The notes under the pieces: model-generated
Told to the model about the DNA's origin: nothing
Databases searched by the model: none
The model's input: the letters and a program-made list of their open reading frames with translations, nothing else
Position numbers and translations under genes: made by a program
Shown here: piece by piece, positions 1 through 10,100 of the stretch
How the letters are laid out: each line of letters starts with the position of its first letter
Numbering within the stretch: position 1 is the first letter of the stretch
Virus record (IMG/VR): IMGVR_UViG_3300017765_000020
Coordinates: 1 to 31,863 of that record
Source: a virus
Reading direction: 5' to 3' (one strand)
DNA: 31,863 nt

Positions 1-202
1 CACCACTTTTCGATTCACTTACACCTCCATTACCACCATTACCATTTGAGCTTTGCTCTCCACCCTCAACGGGTTTATCAATACCAACCTCTTCTGGTTC
101 CTTACCATTACCAAAGTACCTTCCAGTCATTTTGAGACCAGCAGGAATCTTTTTACACTTTTTATCAGTGTAGCAAAAATAGTAACCGGGTTTGCACTTC
201 AT
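1..202 (-). CDS. Partial Cys-motif, Gly/Asn-rich small phage protein (N-terminus only)
   Basis: The gene starts at an ATG at 200-202 and runs off the left edge, leaving 67 visible residues. The N-terminus begins MKCKPGYYFCYTDKKCKKIP, with cysteines at residues 3, 10 and 16, then a basic stretch. From about residue 48 it becomes a low-complexity Ser/Gly/Asn linker. I recall similar 'KCKxGYY-C-xDKKCKxIP' modules at the ends of marine T4-like phage proteins, but I know no function for them. The spacing C-x6-C-x5-C could bind a metal or form a disulfide knuckle. The gene lies 22 nt downstream of gp16, where T4 would have gp17, so it is an insertion between the two terminase genes or precedes gp17 outside the window. 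Upstream there is AGGA about 15 nt from the ATG and a short GGAT-CT-ATCC inverted repeat. A gp17 N-terminus is unlikely because no Walker motif or terminase-like sequence is visible. Confidence 0.6.
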   Translation of the reverse strand, partial: MKCKPGYYFCYTDKKCKKIPAGLKMTGRYFGNGKEPEEVGIDKPVEGGEQSSNGNGGNGGVSESKSG

Positions 203-224
203 AAAAAAGGATAGATCCTGTTTA

Positions 225-641
225 TTATTTATCTTCTTTTAATCCAGACTTTAGCATCTTTGCTAATTCTGCAGTAGATCCAACAAATAGAGCGTTATTA
301 ACTGTTGATGGTCCTTTTTCTTTTTCTTCAGCATTGACATCTTTCAACTTTTTCTGAAGATCCATCAACTTGTCTGTTGCATCAGAAACACTCTTAATAA
401 GTTGGCCTGCGACTTCATATGCCCTTGGTTGATCACTTTCCTGTGCCAACTCAAGAATGCCATTTATAGCTTCTTGTCCCTTTTCTATAATAGAATAAAG
501 ATTTCCTCTTGTATATTCATAGTCCTTTGTTACATCATCTTTACTCCTCTCTGGAACTACTTCCGACTTCATAATCTCAACCTTTTCGTCACTTTTCGCA
601 ATACCCAAAGAATCTTCTATTTCATCAAAATTTTTAGTCAT
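225..641 (-). CDS. gp16: Terminase small subunit gp16
   Basis: This 138-aa acidic/basic, mostly helical protein fits the cyanophage gp16 family, the small terminase that regulates DNA recognition and packaging by gp17 at the prohead portal. Support comes mainly from position, directly after gp13-gp14-gp15 as in T4, and from length (T4 gp16 is 164 aa). The sequence has a central helical segment (residues about 45-100, ending in a heptad-like DATDKLMDLQKKLKDV stretch) that suits the oligomerising coiled coil of small terminases. The C-terminus is a short Lys-rich tail. Two starts are possible: the ATG at 639-641 (chosen, MTKNFDEIE) or a TTG at 645-647 that overlaps the gp15 TGA as TTGA. The TTG lies 9 nt from an AGGA, which is better spacing than the ATG has. 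Translation is probably coupled to gp15. The function is inferred from context more than from motifs. Confidence 0.75.
   Translation of the reverse strand: MTKNFDEIEDSLGIAKSDEKVEIMKSEVVPERSKDDVTKDYEYTRGNLYSIIEKGQEAINGILELAQESDQPRAYEVAGQLIKSVSDATDKLMDLQKKLKDVNAEEKEKGPSTVNNALFVGSTAELAKMLKSGLKEDK
226..233 (-). promoter_or_regulatory. Late-promoter-like octamer GATAAATA
   Basis: On the minus strand this reads GATAAATA and overlaps the gp16 stop codon, 24 nt before the start of the next gene. T4-like late promoters are a single -10-type octamer close to TATAAATA, recognised by gp55/gp33, and cyanophage versions are usually written NATAAATA. The motif is short and AT-rich, so chance occurrence is quite possible. 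Confidence 0.3.
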
Positions 642-643
642 AA

Positions 644-1702
644 TCAAGGATCAATATCCTGACCAGAAGTTGGATTGAATATCTTTCCATCACTAAAGAA
701 CTCTGTAGAACCATCAAATCCAAAATCGTCTTCAGATTCGATAAGTATATCGTCTTGAACATCTACGACAAATATTGCAGTTGATGCAATATGGCTAACG
801 GCAGTTGTATTTTCATAACCTCTGGATACAACTAAGTTATTGTTAATAATTTTACTAATAAACATTAGTTCATCATTAATTGTAATTCTGGACTGCTCTA
901 AGAATAGAGATCCGTCAGAAACTGATATATTAGTAGTATCTGCTTCTATACTTCCAGCAAGAGTTCCTGCTTGTGTTCCAGTATAATTTTTTGTAGCAGA
1001 TGCTTTTCCAATATAACGCATACTTCTTGGAGACTTCTTTGAGGCCTCTGTATGATAATCCACTTGAACTTTTTTGATGACTCCAGGTGTTTTTCCTGCA
1101 GGGATTGGACCATACAAATAAGTTTTTACTTTAAATTGTAAAGTATATAATAAAACTCTTCTTTTATTAAAATCGCCGTCATAATCATCTCTCATGCTAA
1201 TACTTTCTAATACAACAGGAATATCTTTTCTCTCACCAATTTCATCAATTAATTTGACGCTAACATTATATGCTGGTTGAAAGTATGGTAAAATTTGCTC
1301 TATAATTTGAAGAGCATCTTCATTCAACTTTGTCATAATATTTAGCTCGAATCCCATATTATATGGAACTGGCATGAATACCTTCTTTACTTCTGTTTTA
1401 TTTGACTTATTAAATGCTTTAAATTGTTTCGTTACTGTTCCCTTTCTAGATGGATCGTAATTTAAGGAAGTCATCTCAAATGACATTCTTGGCAATGTTA
1501 TTGCATTTTTGCTTCCAATATCAGATTGTTGCTCTATTCTGGCTAAAAATTTCTGTATTGGTGCGTAAGATAGTGGAACTTTTATAACACTTGTTACATT
1601 TCCGGAGGAGTCTGTATGCCTAATATCTAAATTATTAAATATAGTTCCAAATGCAACAACTGTTTTTCTAAAAATTTCGTTATAATAATATGTTCCCAAC
1701 AT
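644..1702 (-). CDS. gp15: Tail completion / sheath stabiliser protein gp15
   Basis: This 352-aa protein is the T4 gp15 homologue, the terminator that caps the tail tube and sheath and joins the tail to the neck. It starts MLGTYYYNEIFRKTVVAFGT, the conserved cyanophage gp15 opening, followed by 'FNNLDI' and 'KVPLSYAPIQKFLARIEQQ', all typical of the family. The body has the conserved 'LPRMSFEMTSLNYDP' segment and 'PVPYNMGFELNIMTK'. T4 gp15 is 272 aa; the extra length here is C-terminal. Residues about 245-315 carry an inserted module with 'ITINDELMFISK' and a following 'VVSRGYENTTAVSHI', the same module seen in the giant baseplate proteins. It follows gp14 after 3 nt and its TGA overlaps the alternative TTG start of gp16. 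Confidence 0.87.
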   Translation of the reverse strand: MLGTYYYNEIFRKTVVAFGTIFNNLDIRHTDSSGNVTSVIKVPLSYAPIQKFLARIEQQSDIGSKNAITLPRMSFEMTSLNYDPSRKGTVTKQFKAFNKSNKTEVKKVFMPVPYNMGFELNIMTKLNEDALQIIEQILPYFQPAYNVSVKLIDEIGERKDIPVVLESISMRDDYDGDFNKRRVLLYTLQFKVKTYLYGPIPAGKTPGVIKKVQVDYHTEASKKSPRSMRYIGKASATKNYTGTQAGTLAGSIEADTTNISVSDGSLFLEQSRITINDELMFISKIINNNLVVSRGYENTTAVSHIASTAIFVVDVQDDILIESEDDFGFDGSTEFFSDGKIFNPTSGQDIDP

Positions 1703-1705
1703 TGT

Positions 1706-3088
1706 TTATACTCCACCAAATGGGTTTACTTCTGAAAAGTCTAAAATAGAATCAGCTTCGGTCTGAATAGTAATACTTTCAGTATAAGGCTGTGTAGTAT
1801 CTATATAGTTTACAGATCTGAGTGTCAAAGAGCTTCCCCCCGAACCAACTATGGTTTCTCCTGGAATAAATGCTCCTGTTATATTTGAAACAGAAAGTAC
1901 AAAATTTGATGAGTTGTAACTTCTAACTCTTGCAGTAGAAGAACTAGATTCTCCAGTTATTATTTCATTCAAACTGAAAGATGCTGTTCCATCTGTTCCA
2001 AAAGATTCTGGAATAGCAATAGAAACTGATGGTATTCCAGTATATCCAGTTCCTGCATTTGTTATATTAATCGATGATACTATACCCTCGTTTATAACTG
2101 CTACTCCAGATGCAGTGGTTCCACTTCCAATTGGGCCGCTGAAAGAAATTACTGGCGGATTAATATATCCACTTCCCCCACCAGTTATACTGACGATACC
2201 AACAGTTCCTTGTGTAATATTAGCCTTTGCTGAAGCAATCCTAGTATTATCTCCTATACCACCAATGAATTGTATATCTGGTTCTGAGGTATATCCAAAT
2301 CCAGGATTTGTTATCTCAATTTTTTCAACATAAAATGTTCCATCACCTATTGGTTCCATTATGGCAACAGCCGTAGCACTTTGACCAGAACTTGGTGGAG
2401 ATATTGCAATCAATGGTGCTGTAGTATAAGAGTATCCTCTGTCTAGAATAGTGATGCTCTGAACAGAACTATCTTGATTAGTGTAACTGGTTATAGCAGA
2501 AGCTGATGTTCCTGCACCAGTTAAAGTGAATGTTGCTTGATATCCAAGATCTACAATTTCATCATCAATTTCGTCAATACCAGTTTCAATAATTTCATCT
2601 TCGAATCTGAAGAGTTCGCATGTCAATTCATAAATATAGTTTTTTTGTAATTGGTAGAATGGTTTATCTCTCTTTACATTTTTAATTTCGAATAAGACAT
2701 CACCAAGTGGGAAGTAAATTATATCACCTTCTTTAGGTCTGCTAGAAAGTTTTATATTTGGAATTCTTTCAATCAGTGGTTGAATATAAAGTTCATATCT
2801 TTCTTGAGAAACTTCTAAAATTATTTCATCTTTAGACTCTATTCCAAATTTAGATAATTCTACACTTTGTCCTTCCCATCCGTCATAATTTTGCAAATAC
2901 ATTTCTATTGGAAGAGCATTTCTAAAAGCAGAGACTATGTTCTCTTTTATTATAGTATTTTCTCCCAAATATAATCTCGGCATATAGTGTACTTCTACAC
3001 CATACATTTTTATAGATTCTGTTATGAGGTCCTGCATCAGGCCTTGTTCGCCTTTAGAACCTTGTAGAAAAAAAGGATTTAATGCCAT
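1706..3088 (-). CDS. gp14: Neck protein gp14 with repeat-rich C-terminal extension
   Basis: Residues 1-175 match T4-like gp14, the neck protein that with gp13 completes the head and joins it to the tail. Recognisable stretches are MALNPFFLQGSKGEQGLMQD, 'YGVEVHYMPR', 'FGIESKDEIILEVS' and 'GDIIYFPLGDVLFEIK'. T4 gp14 is 256 aa, but this protein has 460. Residues about 185-365 hold four or five copies of a repeat of the form 'I-x-I-x-x-x-G-x-G-Y-x-x-x-P-x-I-x-I'. Residues about 365-430 hold a 'G-E-x-x-x-x-S-S-S-x-x-A-R-V ... G-E-T-I-V-G-S-G' module. Both modules recur in the baseplate genes, so the tail of gp14 looks like an accessory surface domain added to the core. The start ATG overlaps the gp13 stop as TAATG, so translation is probably coupled. 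The function of the extension is unknown. Confidence 0.88.
   Translation of the reverse strand: MALNPFFLQGSKGEQGLMQDLITESIKMYGVEVHYMPRLYLGENTIIKENIVSAFRNALPIEMYLQNYDGWEGQSVELSKFGIESKDEIILEVSQERYELYIQPLIERIPNIKLSSRPKEGDIIYFPLGDVLFEIKNVKRDKPFYQLQKNYIYELTCELFRFEDEIIETGIDEIDDEIVDLGYQATFTLTGAGTSASAITSYTNQDSSVQSITILDRGYSYTTAPLIAISPPSSGQSATAVAIMEPIGDGTFYVEKIEITNPGFGYTSEPDIQFIGGIGDNTRIASAKANITQGTVGIVSITGGGSGYINPPVISFSGPIGSGTTASGVAVINEGIVSSINITNAGTGYTGIPSVSIAIPESFGTDGTASFSLNEIITGESSSSTARVRSYNSSNFVLSVSNITGAFIPGETIVGSGGSSLTLRSVNYIDTTQPYTESITIQTEADSILDFSEVNPFGGV
1990..2540 (-). repeat. G-x-G-Y beta repeats inside gp14
   Basis: This part of gp14 encodes tandem copies built on 'ITILDRGYSYTTAPLIAI', 'IEITNPGFGYTSEPDIQF', 'VSITGGGSGYINPPVISF' and 'INITNAGTGYTGIPSVSI'. 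Each is spaced by a small Gly/Ala-rich linker. Copies diverge at the DNA level but share codons for G-x-G-Y-T-x-x-P. The period is about 45 residues. Confidence 0.8.
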
Positions 3089-3924
3089 TATCCTATCATA
3101 TCAAGGGGTGGTATTTCATAGGTATTTGACATTTGCTCTCTAATTATTTGAAGTTCTTTTTCGGCATCATCGTACATTTGACGGCCATTCAATTCAACTC
3201 CACCAGGAAGTTTCATACCTTGGAATTTCATCATATTTTGACCCCACTGTCTTTTAATAAGAGATGTAAGATATTTTTTAAGAAATGAATCATTCCAAAC
3301 TCTAGTATGAGTATCTGGATTCATTCCTCTATAACAATCAATAACCAAATACTTATCTTTGGATACACTAGACCAATCAATATCAAGATATAGTCTATTC
3401 ATTCTTTGATTGAATCTTATTTGTTTCTGAGTTGATAATAAGAAATCAATATCTTCCAAATACCTTTTTGTCATAGAATATGTAAGAAGTTCTGTTGAAC
3501 CCCAGAAGTAAATATCATTCAAGAAAAGTTGATATTTAATACTAAACATTCCAGAACTGATGGAATTAGACCCCTCAAACTGAAAAACTTTGGTTATTCC
3601 AATTATATCATCTGGAACTTTTAGATAGTTACTGTTTTCTTCATAATCAAACTGAACTGAAGAACCATCTATTATAGATGTTGCAGAGGTAGTTGCTATT
3701 CCAACAGAGTTAGTGGCTCTACCTCTATTAATATCATCTTGAGTAAATTTATACTTTAGAAGCGTTGGGAAGACTCCATCAAAATGTCTTTCTTGAAAGT
3801 ATTGAATTGCATCATCAACTAGATCGTCGATTTGCTCATCGGCAACATTTATCTCAAGAACTGGATATCCCAGTTGTCTTTTGCAATAATCTATTAAAGT
3901 TTGTCTAGATGATGGTTGTGCCAT
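3088..3924 (-). CDS. gp13: Neck protein gp13
   Basis: This 278-aa protein fits T4-like gp13 (309 aa in T4), one of the two head completion proteins that close the portal after DNA packaging and prepare the head for tail joining. Characteristic features are the N-terminal 'SRQTLIDYCKRQLGYPVLEI', then 'ADEQIDDLVDDAIQYFQERH' and 'FDGVFPTLLKYKFTQDDI', and the C-terminal 'LTSLIKRQWGQNMMKFQGM' and 'LPGGVELNGRQMYDDAEKEL'. These are strongly conserved across T4-like phages. The full family length is present and no insertion modules are seen, in contrast to gp14 and gp15. Its ATG overlaps the stop of the preceding 72-aa gene (TAATG), and its own stop overlaps the gp14 start in the same way. Confidence 0.9.
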   Translation of the reverse strand: MAQPSSRQTLIDYCKRQLGYPVLEINVADEQIDDLVDDAIQYFQERHFDGVFPTLLKYKFTQDDINRGRATNSVGIATTSATSIIDGSSVQFDYEENSNYLKVPDDIIGITKVFQFEGSNSISSGMFSIKYQLFLNDIYFWGSTELLTYSMTKRYLEDIDFLLSTQKQIRFNQRMNRLYLDIDWSSVSKDKYLVIDCYRGMNPDTHTRVWNDSFLKKYLTSLIKRQWGQNMMKFQGMKLPGGVELNGRQMYDDAEKELQIIREQMSNTYEIPPLDMIG

Positions 3925-4142
3925 TACTTATTTTCTACTAATTTGTGAAGGAGAGATTTTATTTCACTAATCTCATTTTTCATACAATCTAAATCGTTTT
4001 TGAAGGAATGAAATTCTTCCTTCTCCTTTAGTTTTTGTTCTTTAAGTCTAATATAGGAATTGTATGCTTGACTATCAGTATTTATGATAGCATTTGAGTT
4101 TTCATCCCTAAATAAATTTTTTTTATCTTTGACTTGTTTCAT
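3924..4142 (-). CDS. Small conserved coiled-coil protein before gp13
   Basis: This 72-aa charged protein starts MKQVKDKKNLFRDENSNAII and continues into an almost unbroken helix rich in Lys and Glu. The C-terminal third (about residues 45-70) has heptad spacing of hydrophobics, 'MKNEISEIKSLLHKLVENK', suggesting a short coiled coil. I recall similar small proteins immediately before gp13 in marine T4-like phages. Their function is unknown to me; the position would suit a minor neck or tail assembly component or chaperone. It begins 2 nt after the large 2697-aa structural gene and its stop overlaps the gp13 start, so it is probably translated by coupling. No clear Shine-Dalgarno is visible. Confidence 0.75.
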   Translation of the reverse strand: MKQVKDKKNLFRDENSNAIINTDSQAYNSYIRLKEQKLKEKEEFHSFKNDLDCMKNEISEIKSLLHKLVENK

Positions 4143-4144
4143 AG

Positions 4145-7100
4145 TTATGCTAATGCTATTACTCTCAAATCTCTAATCTTAGGAACCACTGCCTGATTAG
4201 TAGATGTGAATATTATTTTTACTTGATATGCACCATATTCTGGAAGATTATCAATTGTAAATTCATAATCAGAATATTCGTTATCACTTATGTTAATTGG
4301 AACAAATCTATCTGGTAATCCATCACTATTTCTAGGATCTAATACTTCGGAGTTATTTCCAATATTATTGTATCCTGGGAATAGTTCAAATTCTGGATTT
4401 ATAGGACCATCTTCTCTGAAGATTTTATATAGAGCTCTAATATCAGTACCAGCTGGACGATTACCTAAGAACATCAATTTGATTGACGTAGCTGGTTGTT
4501 CTAATCTTATTGCCTGAGTCAAATAAACTGCAGAATGTGGTTCTGTGATGGAATTCATAATAGCACCATCTTGAGCAAAATCCTCTACAGGTTTATCAAT
4601 CCTATTTGTGCTTAAGATAGCATTGACTCTTGTAGTATCAACAACTGGTGATATATCTCTATTATTAGTATTCAAGTTTAATTCTAAAGTCAAAGATCTA
4701 GATCCAGGAAGTTCTGAGACGAATTGCTCTTCATTTACTCTGGAAGCAACCATTCTAGGATTATCAAAATAGTTGTTTTCATTTATAACAACTGGTTCAA
4801 ATCCTTTATCTTCAAAAGAAGCCTCTGCTGTTCCATTTTGATATCCACCAATACTTGTAGCAGAAATAGTTCTCACATTAGAAGTAATTGTCGATTCTGA
4901 AGGAGTGAATACTTGAACATTAGGATGAATTAATTCAAACTGTAAATTTTTTGTAGATTTAACATTAATTCCACCAGCACGTTTTGTTTCTCTAAAGAAT
5001 AGTTCTGGGAATCCACTTACATTACCAGTTCTGTCTGTTAGTATTGTAGTAACTCCTTCTGTTCTTCCAGACCTATCAATTTTTAGATAAAAACTATCTA
5101 GAGACCTTGATATATCTGTAGGGACATTTGTTCTTGCAAAATTATGTTGAGTATTTAATCTAGCTAAACAGATTCCATTAAGTTCGTATTTATCTACAAA
5201 ATTATCAGCAGTATGTGTTGTTGGAACTGTATTAAATGAACCCCTGGTAATTCCTGAAAGTCCAGTAGAATCCGAGGTTATTGCAGTATACCTAATAATC
5301 TCGCTATTTATTTTGACATATCCAGGATTTGTGTTGCTAATAGCCATTCCCTCAAAAGTTCTATATTCATCTATTTCTGCCGTGTTTGATGTAGTCGTAA
5401 TTGTAATATCATCAGTAGAAGTCTTTGATATAGTTTCAATTAGAGTGAGTGATTTAGTATCAGTTCGTATATTTGAAAGATTTACTAAATTATTTGATGA
5501 GTGCATTCCATGACTATGGAATAGTACATTCATGTGCAAACCATCTCTACTATTGTTGGGGAAGACTTCTGAAGTATTAGGAGTAATTCTAAGAAGCTTT
5601 TTATCAACTCCAGAGTTATTTGTATAGAAAATTACGGAATTTTCGTTATATGTTCCTTGAATATTTCCAACAAACATTGAGTTAGTAATTCCAAGACCTA
5701 CAATAGAAATTCTTGGAGTTTCATTACCAACTCTAGCAAAATTAGTAGGATTAATACTCAATCTTTGACCGACTTGATAACCAGAACCACCATCAAACAC
5801 CTTAACACCATTAACATCAATTGAACCATTGTTAACTGTGATATTACATGTTGCACCAGATCCAGTTGAAGATGTTAATTCAATATCTTTATATGTAAAA
5901 GTTCCGACAGAAGGTGTAAGACCGATTCCAACATCATCAAGTTTTATACCACTTCCGGAACCACTGGTTTTATTGCTGGTAATTGAACCGCCCAGTCCAA
6001 CAATAATTCCACTAAAGTCTGGATTATTTGCTTGAGTTATTCCGATACCTGGTCCAAGCTCACCTAAAATATTTGAAGTAATCTCAGTTGATACTCCAAT
6101 TTGAATTTGTCTAGAAGCCATAATCAGTGGATTATCCCTCAATCTCTTTATTTGATTATTATCTTCTGAAAGAATTGAACTGTAAAATCTTACAGTACCA
6201 TTAGTTTCTTTAAATTTAGCTTTATTGATAACATAAGCCAAATCTTCAAACTGATTTGGAGTCCAAGTAGAACCGTTTTGTGACTTAAATAAGACACCAG
6301 CCGAAGGTTGCTGAGAAACAATTGATTGAGATTCGCTATCATCTTCAGAACTTCTGAATATGTCAATTTCTCCCATCCTTGCAATGTATACATTATATTC
6401 ATCAGAATTTGAAAGTAAAGTTATACCATATTCTCTATTAGCCTCAAGATATACTAATGATGGGAAAGTAAATCTAGTAGATGATAAAGAATCTAAGGAA
6501 CCACTGGCATCAAAAATATTAACATCTTCAGGTTCTAATGTGACTTCACCAAATGGTGGAATTATTTGAGTTGGAACACCGTTTCTTAAAGTTCTTATTT
6601 GACAGGTAATTGGTATGGATTCTGATTTTGTTTTAAAGTAGATATCGATACTACTAATGAATACACCACTTCCATCACCAGTAATAAAAGACTGGCAAAG
6701 TGGATCAATCCATCTAACGTCTTCCTGTACTTCTTCTTGTTCCTGAGTTATCCTTGTTTCTTGGCGAGTACTCTCTTCAAACTTTTGATCCGTATGGTCT
6801 CTCTTCTCAATTTTAGCATTTCTAACACCAATGACATCTTCTTGAAGATTATCAAGCTCTCCTTGAGCAAAGAAATTAGTTTCTGCAGAAGTATTGACAA
6901 AACCTCCAACCGTAGAATTTACAGAACTATCTGTTAGTCTAAATGTTTTTGTTCCCGTTTCAAATCTTGGATTTTTTGCTACTGAAGAATCTGGAATAAA
7001 GAAGCATCCTCGAATAGAACCATTTTCATCAGTTACTAATCTGACATTCGATATTGTTGCTTCAGCACCACTGTTTTGTCCAACCAACTTCATACCAACT

Positions 7101-10100
7101 CCTACCCATCCAAGACCATTCTCTTCGATGCTAGATAATCCAAAAGTATCAACATTTAAAATATTAGTTGACTCTGAATATTCAGATTCCATAGTAGAAT
7201 CTGAATTGTATGGGCTAGTAGTATAAGTTGCTGTAGGATTATTATATGGTCCATACTTATGATTTGGATTTGCTAATCTAAATCTTATTCTTGGATTTAC
7301 ACCATCTCCAGATATATCTGGATTATCTTGTGGCATGAGACCTTGCACAATCTCACCAACTTCAAATTCTCCATTTACGTTACTAACTTCCAATAACTTA
7401 GGAACAATAAAGTTATTCAAATCTACACCATCAAAGAATGGGTAAACCCTTGTCAATGGTTTCAATCTCTTTGCAATAAATTCAACATTTCGGAATCTCA
7501 TAAAAGGAATTACATCCCTACTTACCACTTTGTTACCAAGACTTTGCTTATCGATTTGCTCAGTAACTTTATATGAGATTCCAGTTCTATTAAATTCATG
7601 TCTAGTGGTAATCTCTACTTGTTGGGATGTGGTTACCGTATCTGTCCTTACCCTAGCAATTTCAACTTCACCAAGTCCGCTATCTGCTGTACCAAATCTA
7701 GCTCCACCTCCCCTATCAAATGCAGATTCTTGAATTGCTAAAGCTTCTCTAGTTCCAGGTTCAATTCCTCTTCTCTGAAGATTGGCGAGCATTCCTGCGC
7801 CGAGAGCATTTACTGCCGAACCATCAGTAACAAGTCTAAATTGAGTTGTTCCGTCTGCTCCTGTAGTTGAATCGTTTGTACCAACTGTTGCAGTCAATAA
7901 TCCATCTGCATCTGGTTGGCCAAAACGAGTAGTAAGTCTTTGACCAGCTGCACTGTCTGCATTAATCAAAAATTCATTATTACTACCTCTAGAGATGACC
8001 CCTTCAACCAAAGAATCAATTAGACCACTTGCAAGGTCATTATTGCCAGCATCTAAAACTCTTCCTGCTCCATTAGAGAATATATGAACTCTACTTCTAT
8101 CAACTACTCCAGTTTTTTGCCAAGTGCTTTCGCCCTGAACTTTTGTCTCTATGGGAGAACCTATATTTCGTTCCGACTCTGTTCTTCCCGCAAAGTTTTC
8201 TTCCCATGCATTCCATTGAATAGCACTCCAACCATCAGCTTCAGGTGGATATAAATCCATAAATGCTTGATAAGAACCTTCAAGAGTTATATTGTTAACT
8301 TCTAGTTGATTTGTTGCAATCCAAATATCAGATTCTGGCTCAAGTTCCATAGAACCAGACCAGTTTACAATATTAAACGGATTTACATTTTCAGTTCTTG
8401 TAGCAAACTTTTGAGACTGAAATTCTTCCTCGTCATAATCTAATGTAATTAGATCTCCTGTTTTTCTTACATTTGGACTACCCAAATCAGTTACAAATGC
8501 TAAATCTGCATCTGGTGTTGTTGTACTAGTAACACCAGGTATAGCACTAGAACCAAGTTGCAAATCAATAGATGGCGTATTATGTGAAGGTCTGCATAGA
8601 TTATTTTCTGTATCAATGGAACATCCCCAACTTGGATCACTAGTATTAGCTAACTGCAAAGTGCTAAAGTTATCTACATAGAAACCAGATTTAAATCTAT
8701 CTAATCCTGTTGTTGGGTCTTTTATTGTTAAAGCGTTGGTATCAGTTTCTAACAATGAAAGTGATGTATAAAACTCAATATTAGAAATTCTTCCATCAAG
8801 TTTAGCGATATCTTTCATAGTATATCGCTTATTTTCCGATTTTATGAATTTAACTTGCTTCGCGCCAAATACATATGGTGGTAAATAAGCAGTTCCTATT
8901 AAAAGTGCTGAGTCTTCATTTGAAGGTTCTTTTGGATCTCTAGAGGCAATTCCTTTTTGAACAGTAAATTTACCATCTCTCGTTAAGAAAATTTTATCAA
9001 TTCTGCCTACATAATGATCAAATCCAACCTCTAAAACAGTTTTTGGAGTTATGCTAAATTGTGGATGTCCTGAAGGATCTGAAAAGTCCTTCCCATCAAA
9101 TTCAAATGGAGATCTTGTATCTGTAGATAAATCATAATCTTTTACTCTAGGCCTAAAATCAATCAAATCACTATTTCTAAACAAGTCCCCTCTAGATTGA
9201 GTGAATGATATTGATTGATATACGTCTGGCGAATAACTATTTGCACTAAAGAAATCGCCACGATCAGAAGAATCTACAGAATATTTTTGGTAGATTACTC
9301 TTATTTTACGCTTTGGTTCGAATGTATTTGAAGACTTTATCAGTCTTGAGTAATCATAATATTCTGGTCTAATTCCGTTATCAAAATAATAATCACCAAA
9401 GATGTTCTTATCTCCTAATGTAGTTAAAAGAACTTTTGCTGTTATTAAAGAGGATGCTGATAAAATACTTTCTCCTGGAAGAAATCTCTCCTCATTCATA
9501 TACTGAATTTCTAAACTATTTGTAGTAGAATCTTTGGTTACAACAATAGCCTTAGCAACACCAAATAGTGACTGTATAGTTTCTCCAATAACAAAATTAT
9601 CTGCTGTAGTCGTAGGTCCTGTTATATCAGTTAATTTTATAGTTGGTAGTTTTGGATTTTCTAAATTTTCAGATTCATATACACCATAAACTCTGTATAC
9701 ATCTGGACAATTCAAAGATATCTGATCGTCTTCTACTCTAGTTCCATATACCGATGAATAGCTCAATCCATTGTTAAATGTTCCTTCCCCAGTTCCTGAA
9801 GATTCATACTTAGATCTAGATATTGTTAAATCTCCAATACTATTAAATTTTTTCTCTTTTGACTTTACACTTTTTTTATCTAAGGTTGTAATAAGAGTAT
9901 AATTTGTCCCATTAGGGATGTCTGCGATAGAAATCTGTCTTCCTACTATCGTTACATTTCCTCTGTTGATGGTGATTATAGTTCCATTAGAATCTGTCAA
10001 TTGATATTTACTACCAACATCCTTCCAAGAAACTTCTGGTAATGTTTGGAAATCAGGTTCGGTATCTAGATTTATTTGTAAAAAGTTGTTGGATACCGTT

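Noticed and set aside
203-224. AGGAT-AG-ATCCT inverted repeat with T-run as an intrinsic terminator after gp16
   Set aside because: The stem is only 5 bp with a 2-nt loop, too tight and weak, and it overlaps the likely ribosome binding area of the next gene.
1990-2540. CRISPR-like or non-coding DNA repeats
   Set aside because: The spacing is about 45 codons, the copies diverge at the DNA level, and the reading frame is preserved, so this is a protein repeat.
6894-7226. 110-aa plus-strand open frame opposite the DUF4815 gene
   Set aside because: It lies wholly antisense inside a strongly supported gene, has Pro/Ser/Leu-rich shadow composition, and the surrounding minus-strand frame is intact. 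Other plus-strand frames (for example 23225-23551 and 24509-24823) were rejected for the same reason.
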